Origin: JBHBQE01 sp041776485
Lineage (GTDB): Bacteria > Bacillota > Clostridia > Lachnospirales > Lachnospiraceae
Direction: 5' to 3'
DNA: 64,000 bases
Assembly: GCA_041776485.1 (NCBI GenBank)
Contig: JBHBQE010000006.1
Span: forward strand, 1-64,000
Both the position numbers and the translations under genes were made by a program. Positions 8,135 to 17,025 of this stretch are shown here, one piece after another (position 1 is the first letter of the stretch; every line of letters begins with the position of its first letter). The notes beneath the pieces are model-generated. The model worked only from the letters and a program-made list of their open reading frames with translations. It searched no databases and was not told the DNA's origin.

Positions 8135-9589
8135 TTGGACACAATAGAAATTTTGCCTGGACAATCTAAAAATGTAATGGAAATACTACAGGAGCAGGGT
8201 ATATATGTTCCTGCCCATTGTAACGGCATGGGAAGATGTGGTAAATGCAAGGTAAGGTTTTTAGAGAATCCGCCAAAGCCCACTCCTATAGAGGAGAAAC
8301 TGTTAAGTAAAGAGGAAATCGCAGATAATATCAGGCTTTCCTGTACTTCCTATATAAGCTCTCCCGCCAGAATTAAAATTGCCGATTATTGCAGTGAGGA
8401 TAATATTTCGATAAATACAGCAGTAAATATTGATGGTAATACCAACAAAATAATTAAAGGTGGCATAGCACTGGATATAGGTACTACTACAGTATGCGGT
8501 GCAAGGGTTGATAACCATGGCAGAATAAGAGGTATTAAATCAACAGTTAACCATCAAAGGGCATTTGGTGCAGATGTTATATCAAGAATTAATTATACCA
8601 ATATACATCGGGATAATAAGCTCAAAAATATTATTGAGGCAGATATTGAGGGATTAATTTCAGCATTAAATATTGAAGAAAATACAGATATTGTTGTGAC
8701 CGGAAATACCGCAATGGGACATATTCTTCAGGGACTATCCTGTGAAAGCCTGGGTGTATTTCCCTATATTCCTGCGGATATATCTCATCATAAATATAAA
8801 TTTAAAAAATATAATATGATAATGCTTCCGGGGATTAGCACATTCGTGGGAAGTGATATTGTAGGGGGAATAGCTTACTGCAATATGGATACAGAGGATG
8901 ACATTGCTTTGCTGGTGGATTTGGGAACTAATGGGGAAATGGCAATAGGCAACAGGTCTGATATTTTGGTGTCTTCTGCAGCGGCAGGTCCGGTATTTGA
9001 AGGGGGTAATATAGATTGTGGATTGGCAGGCGTACCTGGGGCAATAGATACAGTGGATATTAGAGGCGCTGAGCTTGCAATGACAACCATAGAAAAGTCC
9101 GCACCTATAGGTATATGTGGTACAGGGGTTTTGGAACTTGTATATGAATTAGTAAAAAATAATATAGTGGATTCCACCGGTTTTATGGAGAAGGAACGAT
9201 ACAGGATTATAAAAAATATATATTTTTCGGCTAAGGATGTAAGAGAAGTGCAGCTTGCCAAATCTGCCATAAGAAGTGGAATTGAAGTGCTGATAAAGGA
9301 GTTTGGCTGTAAATACGAGGATGTAAGTAATGTGTATATTGCAGGTGGATTTGGACAAAGGATTAATATTAAAAAGGCTTGTGGCATTGGATTAATTCCC
9401 CGGGAACTTATCAGTAAAGTTTCCGGTGTGGGAAATACTGCTTTAAAGGGAGCTATTATGTATATTCTTGATTCTGAAGTTGAGAATAGACTTAATAAAA
9501 TTGCAGGGAATGCCAGAGAAATTAATTTGGCAAACCATCATGATTTTCAGGAATTATATATTAGGCATATGGATTTTCCCGGAGTATAA
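8135..9589 (+). CDS. [2Fe-2S] ferredoxin/ASKHA-domain ATP-dependent reductive activator (RACo-like, DUF4445)
   Basis: The 484-residue protein opens with a plant-type ferredoxin domain (Cys29, Cys35, Cys38 in CNGMGRCGKC, and Cys70). An ASKHA ATPase domain follows, with a phosphate-binding loop (ALDIGTTTV) and later segments such as VDLGTNGEM and VYIAGGFGQRI. Proteins of this build, for example RACo, use ATP to drive low-potential electrons into corrinoid proteins or other metallo-enzymes. No corrinoid protein or methyltransferase is encoded here, so its client is unknown. The nearby nitrogenase-like reductase and the Cys-rich neighbour are candidates. It starts at TTG with an AGAGGATG site. 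The substrate is inferred, the domain assignment is clear. Confidence 0.87.
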   Translation: MDTIEILPGQSKNVMEILQEQGIYVPAHCNGMGRCGKCKVRFLENPPKPTPIEEKLLSKEEIADNIRLSCTSYISSPARIKIADYCSEDNISINTAVNIDGNTNKIIKGGIALDIGTTTVCGARVDNHGRIRGIKSTVNHQRAFGADVISRINYTNIHRDNKLKNIIEADIEGLISALNIEENTDIVVTGNTAMGHILQGLSCESLGVFPYIPADISHHKYKFKKYNMIMLPGISTFVGSDIVGGIAYCNMDTEDDIALLVDLGTNGEMAIGNRSDILVSSAAAGPVFEGGNIDCGLAGVPGAIDTVDIRGAELAMTTIEKSAPIGICGTGVLELVYELVKNNIVDSTGFMEKERYRIIKNIYFSAKDVREVQLAKSAIRSGIEVLIKEFGCKYEDVSNVYIAGGFGQRINIKKACGIGLIPRELISKVSGVGNTALKGAIMYILDSEVENRLNKIAGNAREINLANHHDFQELYIRHMDFPGV

Positions 9590-9663
9590 GTATTTACTGG
9601 AAATCTGGGAACGCTTTTGATAAGATATATTCGTATACATAAATAGTTGTTGCGGGGGTTAAA

Positions 9664-10413
9664 TTGCAGATATATATACCAAGGGCAAAGGAGAGGGCAG
9701 TGGAGTGCCTGGAGGCCTATATATTAGATAAGGATTTAAAGGCGGGAGAAGCGCTTTTGTCAGAAAGGCAAATGTGTCAGTTGTGGGATGTAAATCGTAC
9801 TACCCTTAGAAGTGCCATCAAACAGTTGTCAGATAGCGGAAAACTTTACAGTATTCAGGGGAGCGGCACCAGAATAGCTCCCAGATTTTGCAGAAGACTT
9901 CAGGATCTGCAAAGCTTTTCAGAATATGCCAAGACATATAATTTTAATGTGTCTACCCAACTTCTTTCTTTTTTGGTAATGGAATGTGACAAGCATTTAG
10001 CAACAAGATTTAAAAGAGTGTTGGGAGAAAAAATTTTTTGTATAACAAGGCTTAGAATTTTAAATGATACCCCGGTGTTAATTGAAACGGCTTATGTCCC
10101 TGTGGAACTGGCTCCGGAACTGGAGGAACATGACTTTATCCACGGCTCTCTTTTTAGCGTGTTGGAAAACAGATATGGATTAAAATTAAGCCAAGGCTCT
10201 GAGCAAACCAATATTACTTTTGCCACCGTTGAGGAGGCTTCATTTTTAAAAATAGATGAGGGTGATCCTGTGTATTTTATCGCAAGTATGACGGAAAATG
10301 AAGAGGGAATGCCTATAGAATATTGTAAAAGTATCGGAAGATATGATGCTATTGAAATGGAAAGTATTATGAACTGGCAAGTGGGGAGTGGGGATGAACA
10401 AGCCGACTTATAA
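9664..10413 (+). CDS. GntR/HutC-family regulator 1 (probable fructosamine-responsive)
   Basis: This 249-residue protein has an N-terminal winged-helix GntR domain (about residues 10-75; LLSERQMCQLWDVNRTTLR, then SIQGSGTRI) and a C-terminal UTRA ligand-binding domain. It starts at TTG after a GGGGG ribosome binding site and overlaps the second GntR gene by 20 bases. The E. coli fructoselysine operon is also controlled by a GntR/HutC regulator (FrlR), and frlBCD homologues lie downstream, so an Amadori-compound or phosphorylated intermediate is the likely effector. The pairing with a second regulator is unusual. Confidence 0.85.
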   Translation: MQIYIPRAKERAVECLEAYILDKDLKAGEALLSERQMCQLWDVNRTTLRSAIKQLSDSGKLYSIQGSGTRIAPRFCRRLQDLQSFSEYAKTYNFNVSTQLLSFLVMECDKHLATRFKRVLGEKIFCITRLRILNDTPVLIETAYVPVELAPELEEHDFIHGSLFSVLENRYGLKLSQGSEQTNITFATVEEASFLKIDEGDPVYFIASMTENEEGMPIEYCKSIGRYDAIEMESIMNWQVGSGDEQADL

Positions 10414-11116
10414 ATCACCTCTGTATGTTCAGTTAAGGGAGCTTATCAGGAATAAGATTAAGGAGGGGGAATATCCGCCGGGTACAGCCATACCATCAGA
10501 GAAGGATCTGTCTAAAATGTATGGGTTAAATAGACTGTCAGTTAGAAATGCAATACAAACTTTGGTTAAAGAGGGGCTTTTAAAAAGTATTCAGGGTAAG
10601 GGGGTATTTGTTAACGGACCTAAAATAATGAGGAGTCTGGATGGAATAAATGGTTATCGCCAGGTTATTGATGATGAGTGCCAGAGAATGGATACAAGGA
10701 TAGTTATTAAGTCAAAGAGAATCGCAGGACCCTATTATTCAAGACTTTTTAATATAGATGAAAATGATGAAATATGGTATGTACAAAGAGTTAACAGTAT
10801 TGATAAGTGTCCCTATTCCTTGGAAGAGATATATATTCCAAGGGAAATGGTCCCCAATTTTGGTGAATTGGATATAAGTTTGTATCCTATAGGAGACGCG
10901 TGTTGTTGGGAAGGACATGTACCCTCTGAAAGTAAACAGACTCTCTGTATTTTGAGAATAGATAAAGCCAGAGGTCGTTTGATGGATTTAGAGGAGGGGC
11001 AGGCTGTTATGCAGTTTTCCTCTCTTACAAAGGATGTGAATGGGATTTTTATTGAATTTTCCAGAAGCTACATAAGGGGAGATAGAGCGGAATTTAATAT
11101 TAATTACAGTAATTAA
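10394..11116 (+). CDS. GntR/HutC-family regulator 2 (probable fructosamine-responsive)
   Basis: This 240-residue paralogue-type regulator has the same layout: a GntR winged helix (AIPSEKDLSKMYGLNRLSVR, then SIQGKGVFV) and a UTRA domain. The ATG at 10394 is preferred over the in-frame GTG at 10388, because the GGGG-rich ribosome binding site lies directly upstream. It overlaps the first regulator by 20 bases, so the pair is translated together. It is followed by a terminator-like hairpin before the transporter genes. Confidence 0.85.
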   Translation: MNKPTYKSPLYVQLRELIRNKIKEGEYPPGTAIPSEKDLSKMYGLNRLSVRNAIQTLVKEGLLKSIQGKGVFVNGPKIMRSLDGINGYRQVIDDECQRMDTRIVIKSKRIAGPYYSRLFNIDENDEIWYVQRVNSIDKCPYSLEEIYIPREMVPNFGELDISLYPIGDACCWEGHVPSESKQTLCILRIDKARGRLMDLEEGQAVMQFSSLTKDVNGIFIEFSRSYIRGDRAEFNINYSN

Positions 11117-11162
11117 TATTATACAAATCATTAATTGGTATAAAAAACTATGATAGATATCA

Positions 11163-11196
11163 AGAGTAAAGTCCATAGACCTTGCTCTATTTTTTT
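11163..11196 (+). terminator. Terminator after the GntR pair
   Basis: AGAGTAAAG pairs with CTTGCTCT (one G-T pair and a bulged A) around a 9-base loop, then seven T residues follow. It separates the regulators from the transporter and catabolic genes, which then need their own promoter in the AT-rich 11197-11312 stretch (TATAAT is seen near 11270, with no good -35). Confidence 0.6.
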
Positions 11197-11312
11197 GTAA
11201 AAAATATATAAAAAATATGGAATAAATACAGCTATATCTTACAAAATATGAAGATAATATTGAAATTGGTATAATAAAATGATATAGTTATCTAATGCTA
11301 GGGAGGTAAACA

Positions 11313-12383
11313 ATGAGAAGTATTGTATCGATTAAAAATGTGAATAAATGGTATGGACAAAACCATGTAGTCAAGGATATGAATCTGGAGATAAAAGAGG
11401 GTGAATTTTTAACTCTTCTGGGGCCCAGCGGCTGCGGGAAAACCACTACCCTTAGAATGATTGCAGGATTCGAGGAGGCTTCATCAGGAATAATTGAGGT
11501 GCAGGGTGAAAGGGTAGATGAAAAGCAGCCCTATGAAAGGGATGTTAATACTGTATTTCAAAATTATTCCCTGTTTCCTCATTTAAACGTATTTGATAAT
11601 GTGGCATATGGTCCCAGGATTCGTAAGGTACACAAGGATAAAATAATAAGCATGGTGGAGGAAATGCTGTCTTTGGTACAGATGAAGGGCTATGAAAAGA
11701 GAAAGCCCGACGCCTTGTCGGGTGGACAAAAGCAAAGAGTTGCCATAGCCAGGGCATTAATAAATAATCCAAGGGTATTGCTTTTAGATGAGCCATTAGG
11801 TGCATTGGATTTGAAACTTAGAAAGCAAATGCAGATTGAATTAAAAAGGCTTCAAAAAAAGCTGGGAATAACCTTTGTGTATGTTACCCATGATCAAGAG
11901 GAAGCCATGTCCATGTCAGACCGTATTGCTGTTATGAAGGACGGAATTATACTTCAGCACGGAAGTCCTGTTGAAATATATGAAACACCCAATTGCAGAT
12001 TTGTCGCAGACTTTATCGGAGAAAGTAATATTCTGAAGGGAAAAATAACTAATATAGACAATAATATTCTTGAAGTAAAAACAGATTACGGGCTAGTAAG
12101 AACCGGAGGAGAAGGGTTTAAACCCGGCGAGGAAATATGTGTTTTAATCAGACCGGAATTTATAGATATATCACATTCTGTCAGTGAATTTTCCATAGAG
12201 GCAAGGGTAAAGGATTTTATTTACACAGGAAATGTAATAAAGACTATGCTTTGGCTGGATGAGGGAACAGAAATTAAACAAAGCCGTGTGGAAATGGATA
12301 GAAATATCAAGGAAAATGATGTGGTGTATTTTTCCTGGAACTATGAGAAATCAGTACCTATTCGTATTGGTAAGGAGATATAA
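11313..12383 (+). CDS. PotA-type ABC transporter ATP-binding protein
   Basis: The 356-residue ATPase has Walker A (GPSGCGKTTT), signature (LSGGQKQRVAIARA), Walker B (LLLDEPLGALD) and a C-terminal TOBE-like domain, in the layout of spermidine/putrescine PotA. It forms the energising subunit with the two permeases and binding protein directly downstream. The link with frlBCD suggests that the cationic substrate is a fructosamine such as fructoselysine, though polyamine transport cannot be excluded from sequence. A GGGAGG ribosome binding site precedes the ATG. Confidence 0.93.
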   Translation: MRSIVSIKNVNKWYGQNHVVKDMNLEIKEGEFLTLLGPSGCGKTTTLRMIAGFEEASSGIIEVQGERVDEKQPYERDVNTVFQNYSLFPHLNVFDNVAYGPRIRKVHKDKIISMVEEMLSLVQMKGYEKRKPDALSGGQKQRVAIARALINNPRVLLLDEPLGALDLKLRKQMQIELKRLQKKLGITFVYVTHDQEEAMSMSDRIAVMKDGIILQHGSPVEIYETPNCRFVADFIGESNILKGKITNIDNNILEVKTDYGLVRTGGEGFKPGEEICVLIRPEFIDISHSVSEFSIEARVKDFIYTGNVIKTMLWLDEGTEIKQSRVEMDRNIKENDVVYFSWNYEKSVPIRIGKEI

Positions 12384-12385
12384 TT

Positions 12386-13258
12386 GTGAAACTTAAGGAA
12401 CAAAAAAAAGGACAGTCCGCCCTGCCTTTTTTAGCTCAGGCAGGTCCGGTATCCCTGTGGATGATAGTTTTTGTCACCATTCCCATGCTTTTTATCATTT
12501 ATATCAGCTTTATGAGCAGAGGCATATTCGGTGGGGTAGAATATGTGCCTAGCATTGAGTCCTATGGAATATTATTAGATTTTACATATCTTAAGGTTAT
12601 AGTAAAAAGTTTTCAGGTGGCAACCGTTACAACTCTTGTATGTCTGTTAATAGGCTATCCATTTGCATACTTAATTGCAAAGCAGCCGAGGGAGGTTGCA
12701 GGAAGGCTGATTATGCTGCTTATGATATCATTTTGGACAAACTCGCTTATGAGGCTGAATTCCTGGATGTTGTTGTTTCAAACAAACGGACCGATTAATA
12801 ATTTTTTATTAAATATTGGCTTAATTAATAAGCCAATAGTCTTTGTATATACAGACGGTCTGGTGCTTTTGGGATTGATAGCAAACTTTTTACCCTTTGC
12901 TGTTCTTCCCATGTATTCTTCGATAGAAAAGCTACAGAAATCGCTTTTAGAGGCTTCCTGCGATTTGGGGGCAAAACCTGCTGTCACTTTTTTCAGGGTA
13001 ACTCTTCCCCTTACCTTTCCGGGTATATTTTCAGCTATAATACTAACCTTTATACCGGCATTGGGAACCTATACTATTACTGATATGCTGGGTGGCGGAA
13101 AGGTTCTTTACATAGGTAATATTATTAAAAATCAATTTGGAATAATCAGAAATTGGCCGCTGGGAGCAGCTTTAAGCACCCTGTTATTAGTTATAACGGC
13201 GCTTTTAATCTTTATTTACACAAGATTTGCCAAAATAGAGGATATGGAGGTGCTTTAA
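12386..13258 (+). CDS. PotB-type ABC transporter permease
   Basis: The 290-residue protein has six predicted transmembrane segments and the binding-protein-dependent permease EAA loop (LLEASCDLGAKPAVTFFRV) near residues 188-206. It begins with GTG 2 bases after the PotA-type gene and ends overlapping the next permease by one base. It should form the membrane channel as a heterodimer with the PotC-type protein. Confidence 0.92.
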   Translation: MKLKEQKKGQSALPFLAQAGPVSLWMIVFVTIPMLFIIYISFMSRGIFGGVEYVPSIESYGILLDFTYLKVIVKSFQVATVTTLVCLLIGYPFAYLIAKQPREVAGRLIMLLMISFWTNSLMRLNSWMLLFQTNGPINNFLLNIGLINKPIVFVYTDGLVLLGLIANFLPFAVLPMYSSIEKLQKSLLEASCDLGAKPAVTFFRVTLPLTFPGIFSAIILTFIPALGTYTITDMLGGGKVLYIGNIIKNQFGIIRNWPLGAALSTLLLVITALLIFIYTRFAKIEDMEVL

Positions 13259-14079
13259 TGAAAACTGCAGTTTCTAAGCTTAGAAATAGAAATAACATTT
13301 TTGCAAATATATTTTTATTTATCACTTACGCAATTTTATATATACCTGTTGCAATTATGGTTATGTTTTCCTTTAATGACGCACAGCGTAACTTTTTTTG
13401 GCAGGGATTTACCACAAGGTGGTATGTTAGACTGTTTTCCTTTGAAAATACCGATTTATGGCAGGCGCTTTTTTATTCCATTATTATTGCAGTTCTTGTG
13501 ACCTGTATATCTGTAACAATCGGTGTGCTGGGTGGATTGGGACTTAAGAAGTTTGAATTTAAGGCAAAAAGATTTATCAATTTAATGATATATGTACCGA
13601 TAGTGGTTCCGGAAATAGTGTTGGCAGTTTCCATGCTTATTATTTTTATGACGCTTGGAATAAAACTGGGAATATTTACAATCATTATAGGTCACTGTAC
13701 ATTTTGTATTCCTTATAGCGTGGTAACTATAAAGGGGAGAATATCAGGGGATAATGAAACCTTGCAGGAGGCCTCTATGGATTTAGGCGCTAACAGGATT
13801 CAAACCTTTTTAAAGGTTACCATACCTTCTATAATGCCGGGAATTGTATCATCTGCATTATTGTCATTTACCCTGTCAATAGATGATGTTATTGCCTCAA
13901 ATATGCTGGCAGGAGCGGCTCAATCCACTTTACCTGTGCTTATATTGTCACTAAACAGAACAGGTATAACACCGGATATAAATGCTCTTACCACAATTAT
14001 GGTTATTATAATGCTTATAGGCATGTTTGTGATAAACAGAATACAGGTATATAGGGCTAAAAAGGAAAGAGAATATTAA
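13258..14079 (+). CDS. PotC-type ABC transporter permease
   Basis: The 273-residue protein has six transmembrane segments and an EAA loop (LQEASMDLGANRIQTFLKV). I set the start at the ATG that overlaps the potB-type stop (TAATG), with GGAGGTG upstream, not at a longer in-frame start inside potB. It pairs with the upstream permease. Confidence 0.92.
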   Translation: MKTAVSKLRNRNNIFANIFLFITYAILYIPVAIMVMFSFNDAQRNFFWQGFTTRWYVRLFSFENTDLWQALFYSIIIAVLVTCISVTIGVLGGLGLKKFEFKAKRFINLMIYVPIVVPEIVLAVSMLIIFMTLGIKLGIFTIIIGHCTFCIPYSVVTIKGRISGDNETLQEASMDLGANRIQTFLKVTIPSIMPGIVSSALLSFTLSIDDVIASNMLAGAAQSTLPVLILSLNRTGITPDINALTTIMVIIMLIGMFVINRIQVYRAKKEREY

Positions 14080-14122
14080 CTGCAGGGAGCAGTTTAAGAT
14101 TATATCATAGGAGGGATATATT

Positions 14123-15187
14123 ATGAAAAAATTAATTACGTTTTTGTTGGTGCTAACACTGGTGTTGCCATTGGCGGCATGTAATGGGGGTAAAGATAAT
14201 GGTGATACAAGCTCCTCTTCTAAGGCAGGCGAATTAAATATTTTTATGTGGGGAGATTATATTTCAGAGGAACTGATTGCAAACTTTGAAAAGGAGAACA
14301 ACTGTAAGATTAATTTAAGCTATATGAGTGACAATGCAGATTCTATTACAAAGCTTACTGCCGGTGCCGGTGGTGAATACGATTTAATCATGACCTGTGA
14401 CGCATATATGGAAAGTTTGATTAACGGAGAATACCTGGAGAAGCTTGACTCAGAAAAAATCCCTAATGCTATTGCAAATATGAACGAGGCATACTGGAAC
14501 GGAGACAATAAGGATTACTGCGTTCCTTACCTTATGAACTATATATATGTGGTTTATGATAAGGAAACCTGTCCTATAGAAATAAAGGGATATAATGATT
14601 TAATTAACCCTGCCATGAAGGGGCAGATTGGCTCAATTGACGGAGCAAGAAACCTATTCCCAATAGCTTTAATTGCTTTAGGATATGACCCTAATACAAA
14701 AGAGGAAAGCGAGATAGAAGAGGCATATGAGTGGCTTCAAAAGTATAATGAAAATGTTGTTGCCTATGGTTCAACAGAGCAGAATTTAGTAAACGGAACA
14801 GTAAGCTGTATACTTTCATATGACGGAAATGCTTCCTGGGCAATGAGTGAATTGGGAGAGAATAATACTTTGACTATAGCACCCTTTGAGAAGGACGCTG
14901 TTCAGCTTGGCTTTGATTTATATGTTATGCCTAAGGGAGCAAAACATCAGGATCTTGCCTATGCATTCCTAAATTACATAAGCGATCCCGATGTGATGGC
15001 ATTGAATCTAAAGGAGTTCCCTTATTCCTGCCCTAATGATAACGCTGTTTTAGCGGCTGATGAGTCATATAGAAATGATCCGGCATTTGATTTTGATTAT
15101 AAGACAAACATATTTTTCCAGGAGGACGTGGGAGATGCAATAAAAATATACGACAAATATTATCAAATGCTAAAGGTAGATAAATAA
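14123..15187 (+). CDS. PotD/PotF-type substrate-binding lipoprotein
   Basis: The 354-residue protein has a lipoprotein signal (lipobox LAAC, Cys20) followed by a Ser-rich linker and a PotD-type fold beginning LNIFMWGDYISEE. It is anchored outside the membrane and delivers ligand to the permease pair. The PotD family binds polyamines through acidic and aromatic residues. Placement immediately before frlB (15 bases) suggests a positively charged Amadori compound as ligand. The precise specificity cannot be read by eye. Confidence 0.9.
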   Translation: MKKLITFLLVLTLVLPLAACNGGKDNGDTSSSSKAGELNIFMWGDYISEELIANFEKENNCKINLSYMSDNADSITKLTAGAGGEYDLIMTCDAYMESLINGEYLEKLDSEKIPNAIANMNEAYWNGDNKDYCVPYLMNYIYVVYDKETCPIEIKGYNDLINPAMKGQIGSIDGARNLFPIALIALGYDPNTKEESEIEEAYEWLQKYNENVVAYGSTEQNLVNGTVSCILSYDGNASWAMSELGENNTLTIAPFEKDAVQLGFDLYVMPKGAKHQDLAYAFLNYISDPDVMALNLKEFPYSCPNDNAVLAADESYRNDPAFDFDYKTNIFFQEDVGDAIKIYDKYYQMLKVDK

Positions 15188-15202
15188 TGGGAGGTAGCTA
15201 TA

Positions 15203-16192
15203 TTGATTAAGTTTAATAAAGAGGAAAAGATAGCAGGAATCAGAGGTGCATTACAGCTTCGGGGAAATATTGAAAGGATAGTTGATGGATATAAAGACAT
15301 TAAAAATCTTTGGTATCTCGGGGTTGGCGGTACCTGGGCAAGCAGTCTGCAAACCCTTTGCCATCTAAAGGAAAGGAGCAAAAGAGAGGTGTATGCTATC
15401 AATGCCAGTGAATACATTACAACAGGAGATATGAGAATCGGCGAAGGCTCAGTGATTGTTATTTCTTCTGTAAGCGGAAACACATCAGAAATAGTTAATG
15501 CTGTTAAAAAGGCAAAGGGAAATGGAGCAAATGTAATAGGCTTCATTGATAAAAAGGGGTCACCCCTGGCAGAGATGGTGGATCATTGTATAACCTATTC
15601 CGGTGGTGAGCAAATCAAATTCTTTATAACGGCAGACAGATTTATGAAAAATTGGGGAGAATTTGATGATTATGAGGAATTTTATACCCAACTGGATAAA
15701 TATTTACCGGAAGGATTGGCAGAAGTAGAATGTGATGCTGATGATTTTGCAAAGGATTTCGCCAATAAGCATTATAGGGACAGTATTCACTATTTTGTGG
15801 GAGCAGGGAATATATATGGTGCTACTTATTCCCACGCTATGTGTTATTGGGAGGAGCAGCATAATATTAAAACCAAATCCATTCATAGTGCGGAATTTTT
15901 CCACGGCATGCTGGAAATAATTGATGAGGATACCAATATTACCGTGTTTATTGGTGAGGACTCTCAAAGGGATTTAAGTATAAGGGTTAAAAACTTTCTG
16001 GATAAGGTATGCAAAAATCATACCATAGTTGATGTTGCAGACTATGCTATTCCTGGAATCGAAAGGCGATACAGAGGCAATATATCCCATTTGATTATGA
16101 GAGCAATTGCCAATAGAATAGATGTGCACGTGGAAAATATAAGCGGTCATGATATGGAGGAAAGAAAGTATTACAGAAAGATAGAATACTAA
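15203..16192 (+). CDS. frlB: FrlB-like fructosamine-6-phosphate deglycase (SIS domain)
   Basis: This 329-residue double SIS-domain protein resembles the FrlB/FraB deglycases, which convert a fructosamine 6-phosphate to glucose 6-phosphate and free amine (lysine for fructoselysine). The sugar-phosphate loop (SSVSGNTSEIV) and the catalytic-type Glu/His segment (HSAEFFHG) are present. It starts at TTG after GGGAGG and overlaps frlC by one base (TAATG). The order transporter, deglycase, epimerase, kinase strongly supports a role in Amadori-product catabolism. Confidence 0.87.
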   Translation: MIKFNKEEKIAGIRGALQLRGNIERIVDGYKDIKNLWYLGVGGTWASSLQTLCHLKERSKREVYAINASEYITTGDMRIGEGSVIVISSVSGNTSEIVNAVKKAKGNGANVIGFIDKKGSPLAEMVDHCITYSGGEQIKFFITADRFMKNWGEFDDYEEFYTQLDKYLPEGLAEVECDADDFAKDFANKHYRDSIHYFVGAGNIYGATYSHAMCYWEEQHNIKTKSIHSAEFFHGMLEIIDEDTNITVFIGEDSQRDLSIRVKNFLDKVCKNHTIVDVADYAIPGIERRYRGNISHLIMRAIANRIDVHVENISGHDMEERKYYRKIEY

Positions 16193-17025
16193 TGAATTTG
16201 GAACTTGGATTATTTACTTATCCATACAAATATCTATCCCTTAAAGCGGCATTTGCTGATGCAAAAAAATTTGGGTATGATTTTATAGAGCTATGGGGCG
16301 GAAGGCCCCATGCTTTTACTTATGACCTTTTAGATGGGGATATTGATATTGTAACAGAGCTGATGAATACATATAATATACCTGTTTTAGTATATACTCC
16401 TGAGCATAATGCCTATCCCTATAATTATATGCTGGGAAGCCAAAGACAGTGGGACATATCTATGGATTATTTTAAACATTCACTTGTTGCGGCAAAGCAT
16501 TTAGGGGCTTTGTATATGCTTATAAGTATAAGCCATAGTGGAAATATTTCTGACAATGAATGTAAAAAACGTCTTTATAAATCTATGGAGCATTTGTCTA
16601 AACTGGCAGAAGATATAGGAGTAAAAATTATTGTTGAAGCTCTGACAAAATATGAATCTAATCATTGTACAATATTAGAGGATTACAGCAGATTGATATT
16701 TGATATAGACTCCCCGTTTTTATTGGCTATGTTGGATATGGCGGTGCCGAATACTCAAAATGAGGATATGTCAGATTATTTTTCAGTATTTAAAGATAAG
16801 CTTGGTCATATACATTTGGTGGATAATGATACAGTAAGTGATGCTCATTTAATTCCGGGAGAGGGGAATATAGATATGCGGAGCTTTCTTAAAAATGTAG
16901 AAAAGTGGGGATACAGCGGCAGGGCGACAATTGAACTGGTGGACAGATATATTGATGATCCATCAAAATATTATGAAATTGCAATAAAATATGTGAGGGA
17001 ACTATGGCTAGAGTTGTTTGTGTAG
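16192..17025 (+). CDS. frlC: FrlC-like fructoselysine 3-epimerase (TIM barrel)
   Basis: This 277-residue sugar phosphate isomerase/epimerase-family TIM barrel matches E. coli FrlC along its whole length in my reading. Shared segments include ELWGGRPHAF, YPYNYMLG, HLVDND and IPGEGN. FrlC interconverts fructoselysine and psicoselysine using a metal-bound active site (Glu and His residues in VEALTKYES and IHLVDND). Its start overlaps frlB by one base and its end overlaps frlD by 22 bases. Confidence 0.87.
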   Translation: MNLELGLFTYPYKYLSLKAAFADAKKFGYDFIELWGGRPHAFTYDLLDGDIDIVTELMNTYNIPVLVYTPEHNAYPYNYMLGSQRQWDISMDYFKHSLVAAKHLGALYMLISISHSGNISDNECKKRLYKSMEHLSKLAEDIGVKIIVEALTKYESNHCTILEDYSRLIFDIDSPFLLAMLDMAVPNTQNEDMSDYFSVFKDKLGHIHLVDNDTVSDAHLIPGEGNIDMRSFLKNVEKWGYSGRATIELVDRYIDDPSKYYEIAIKYVRELWLELFV

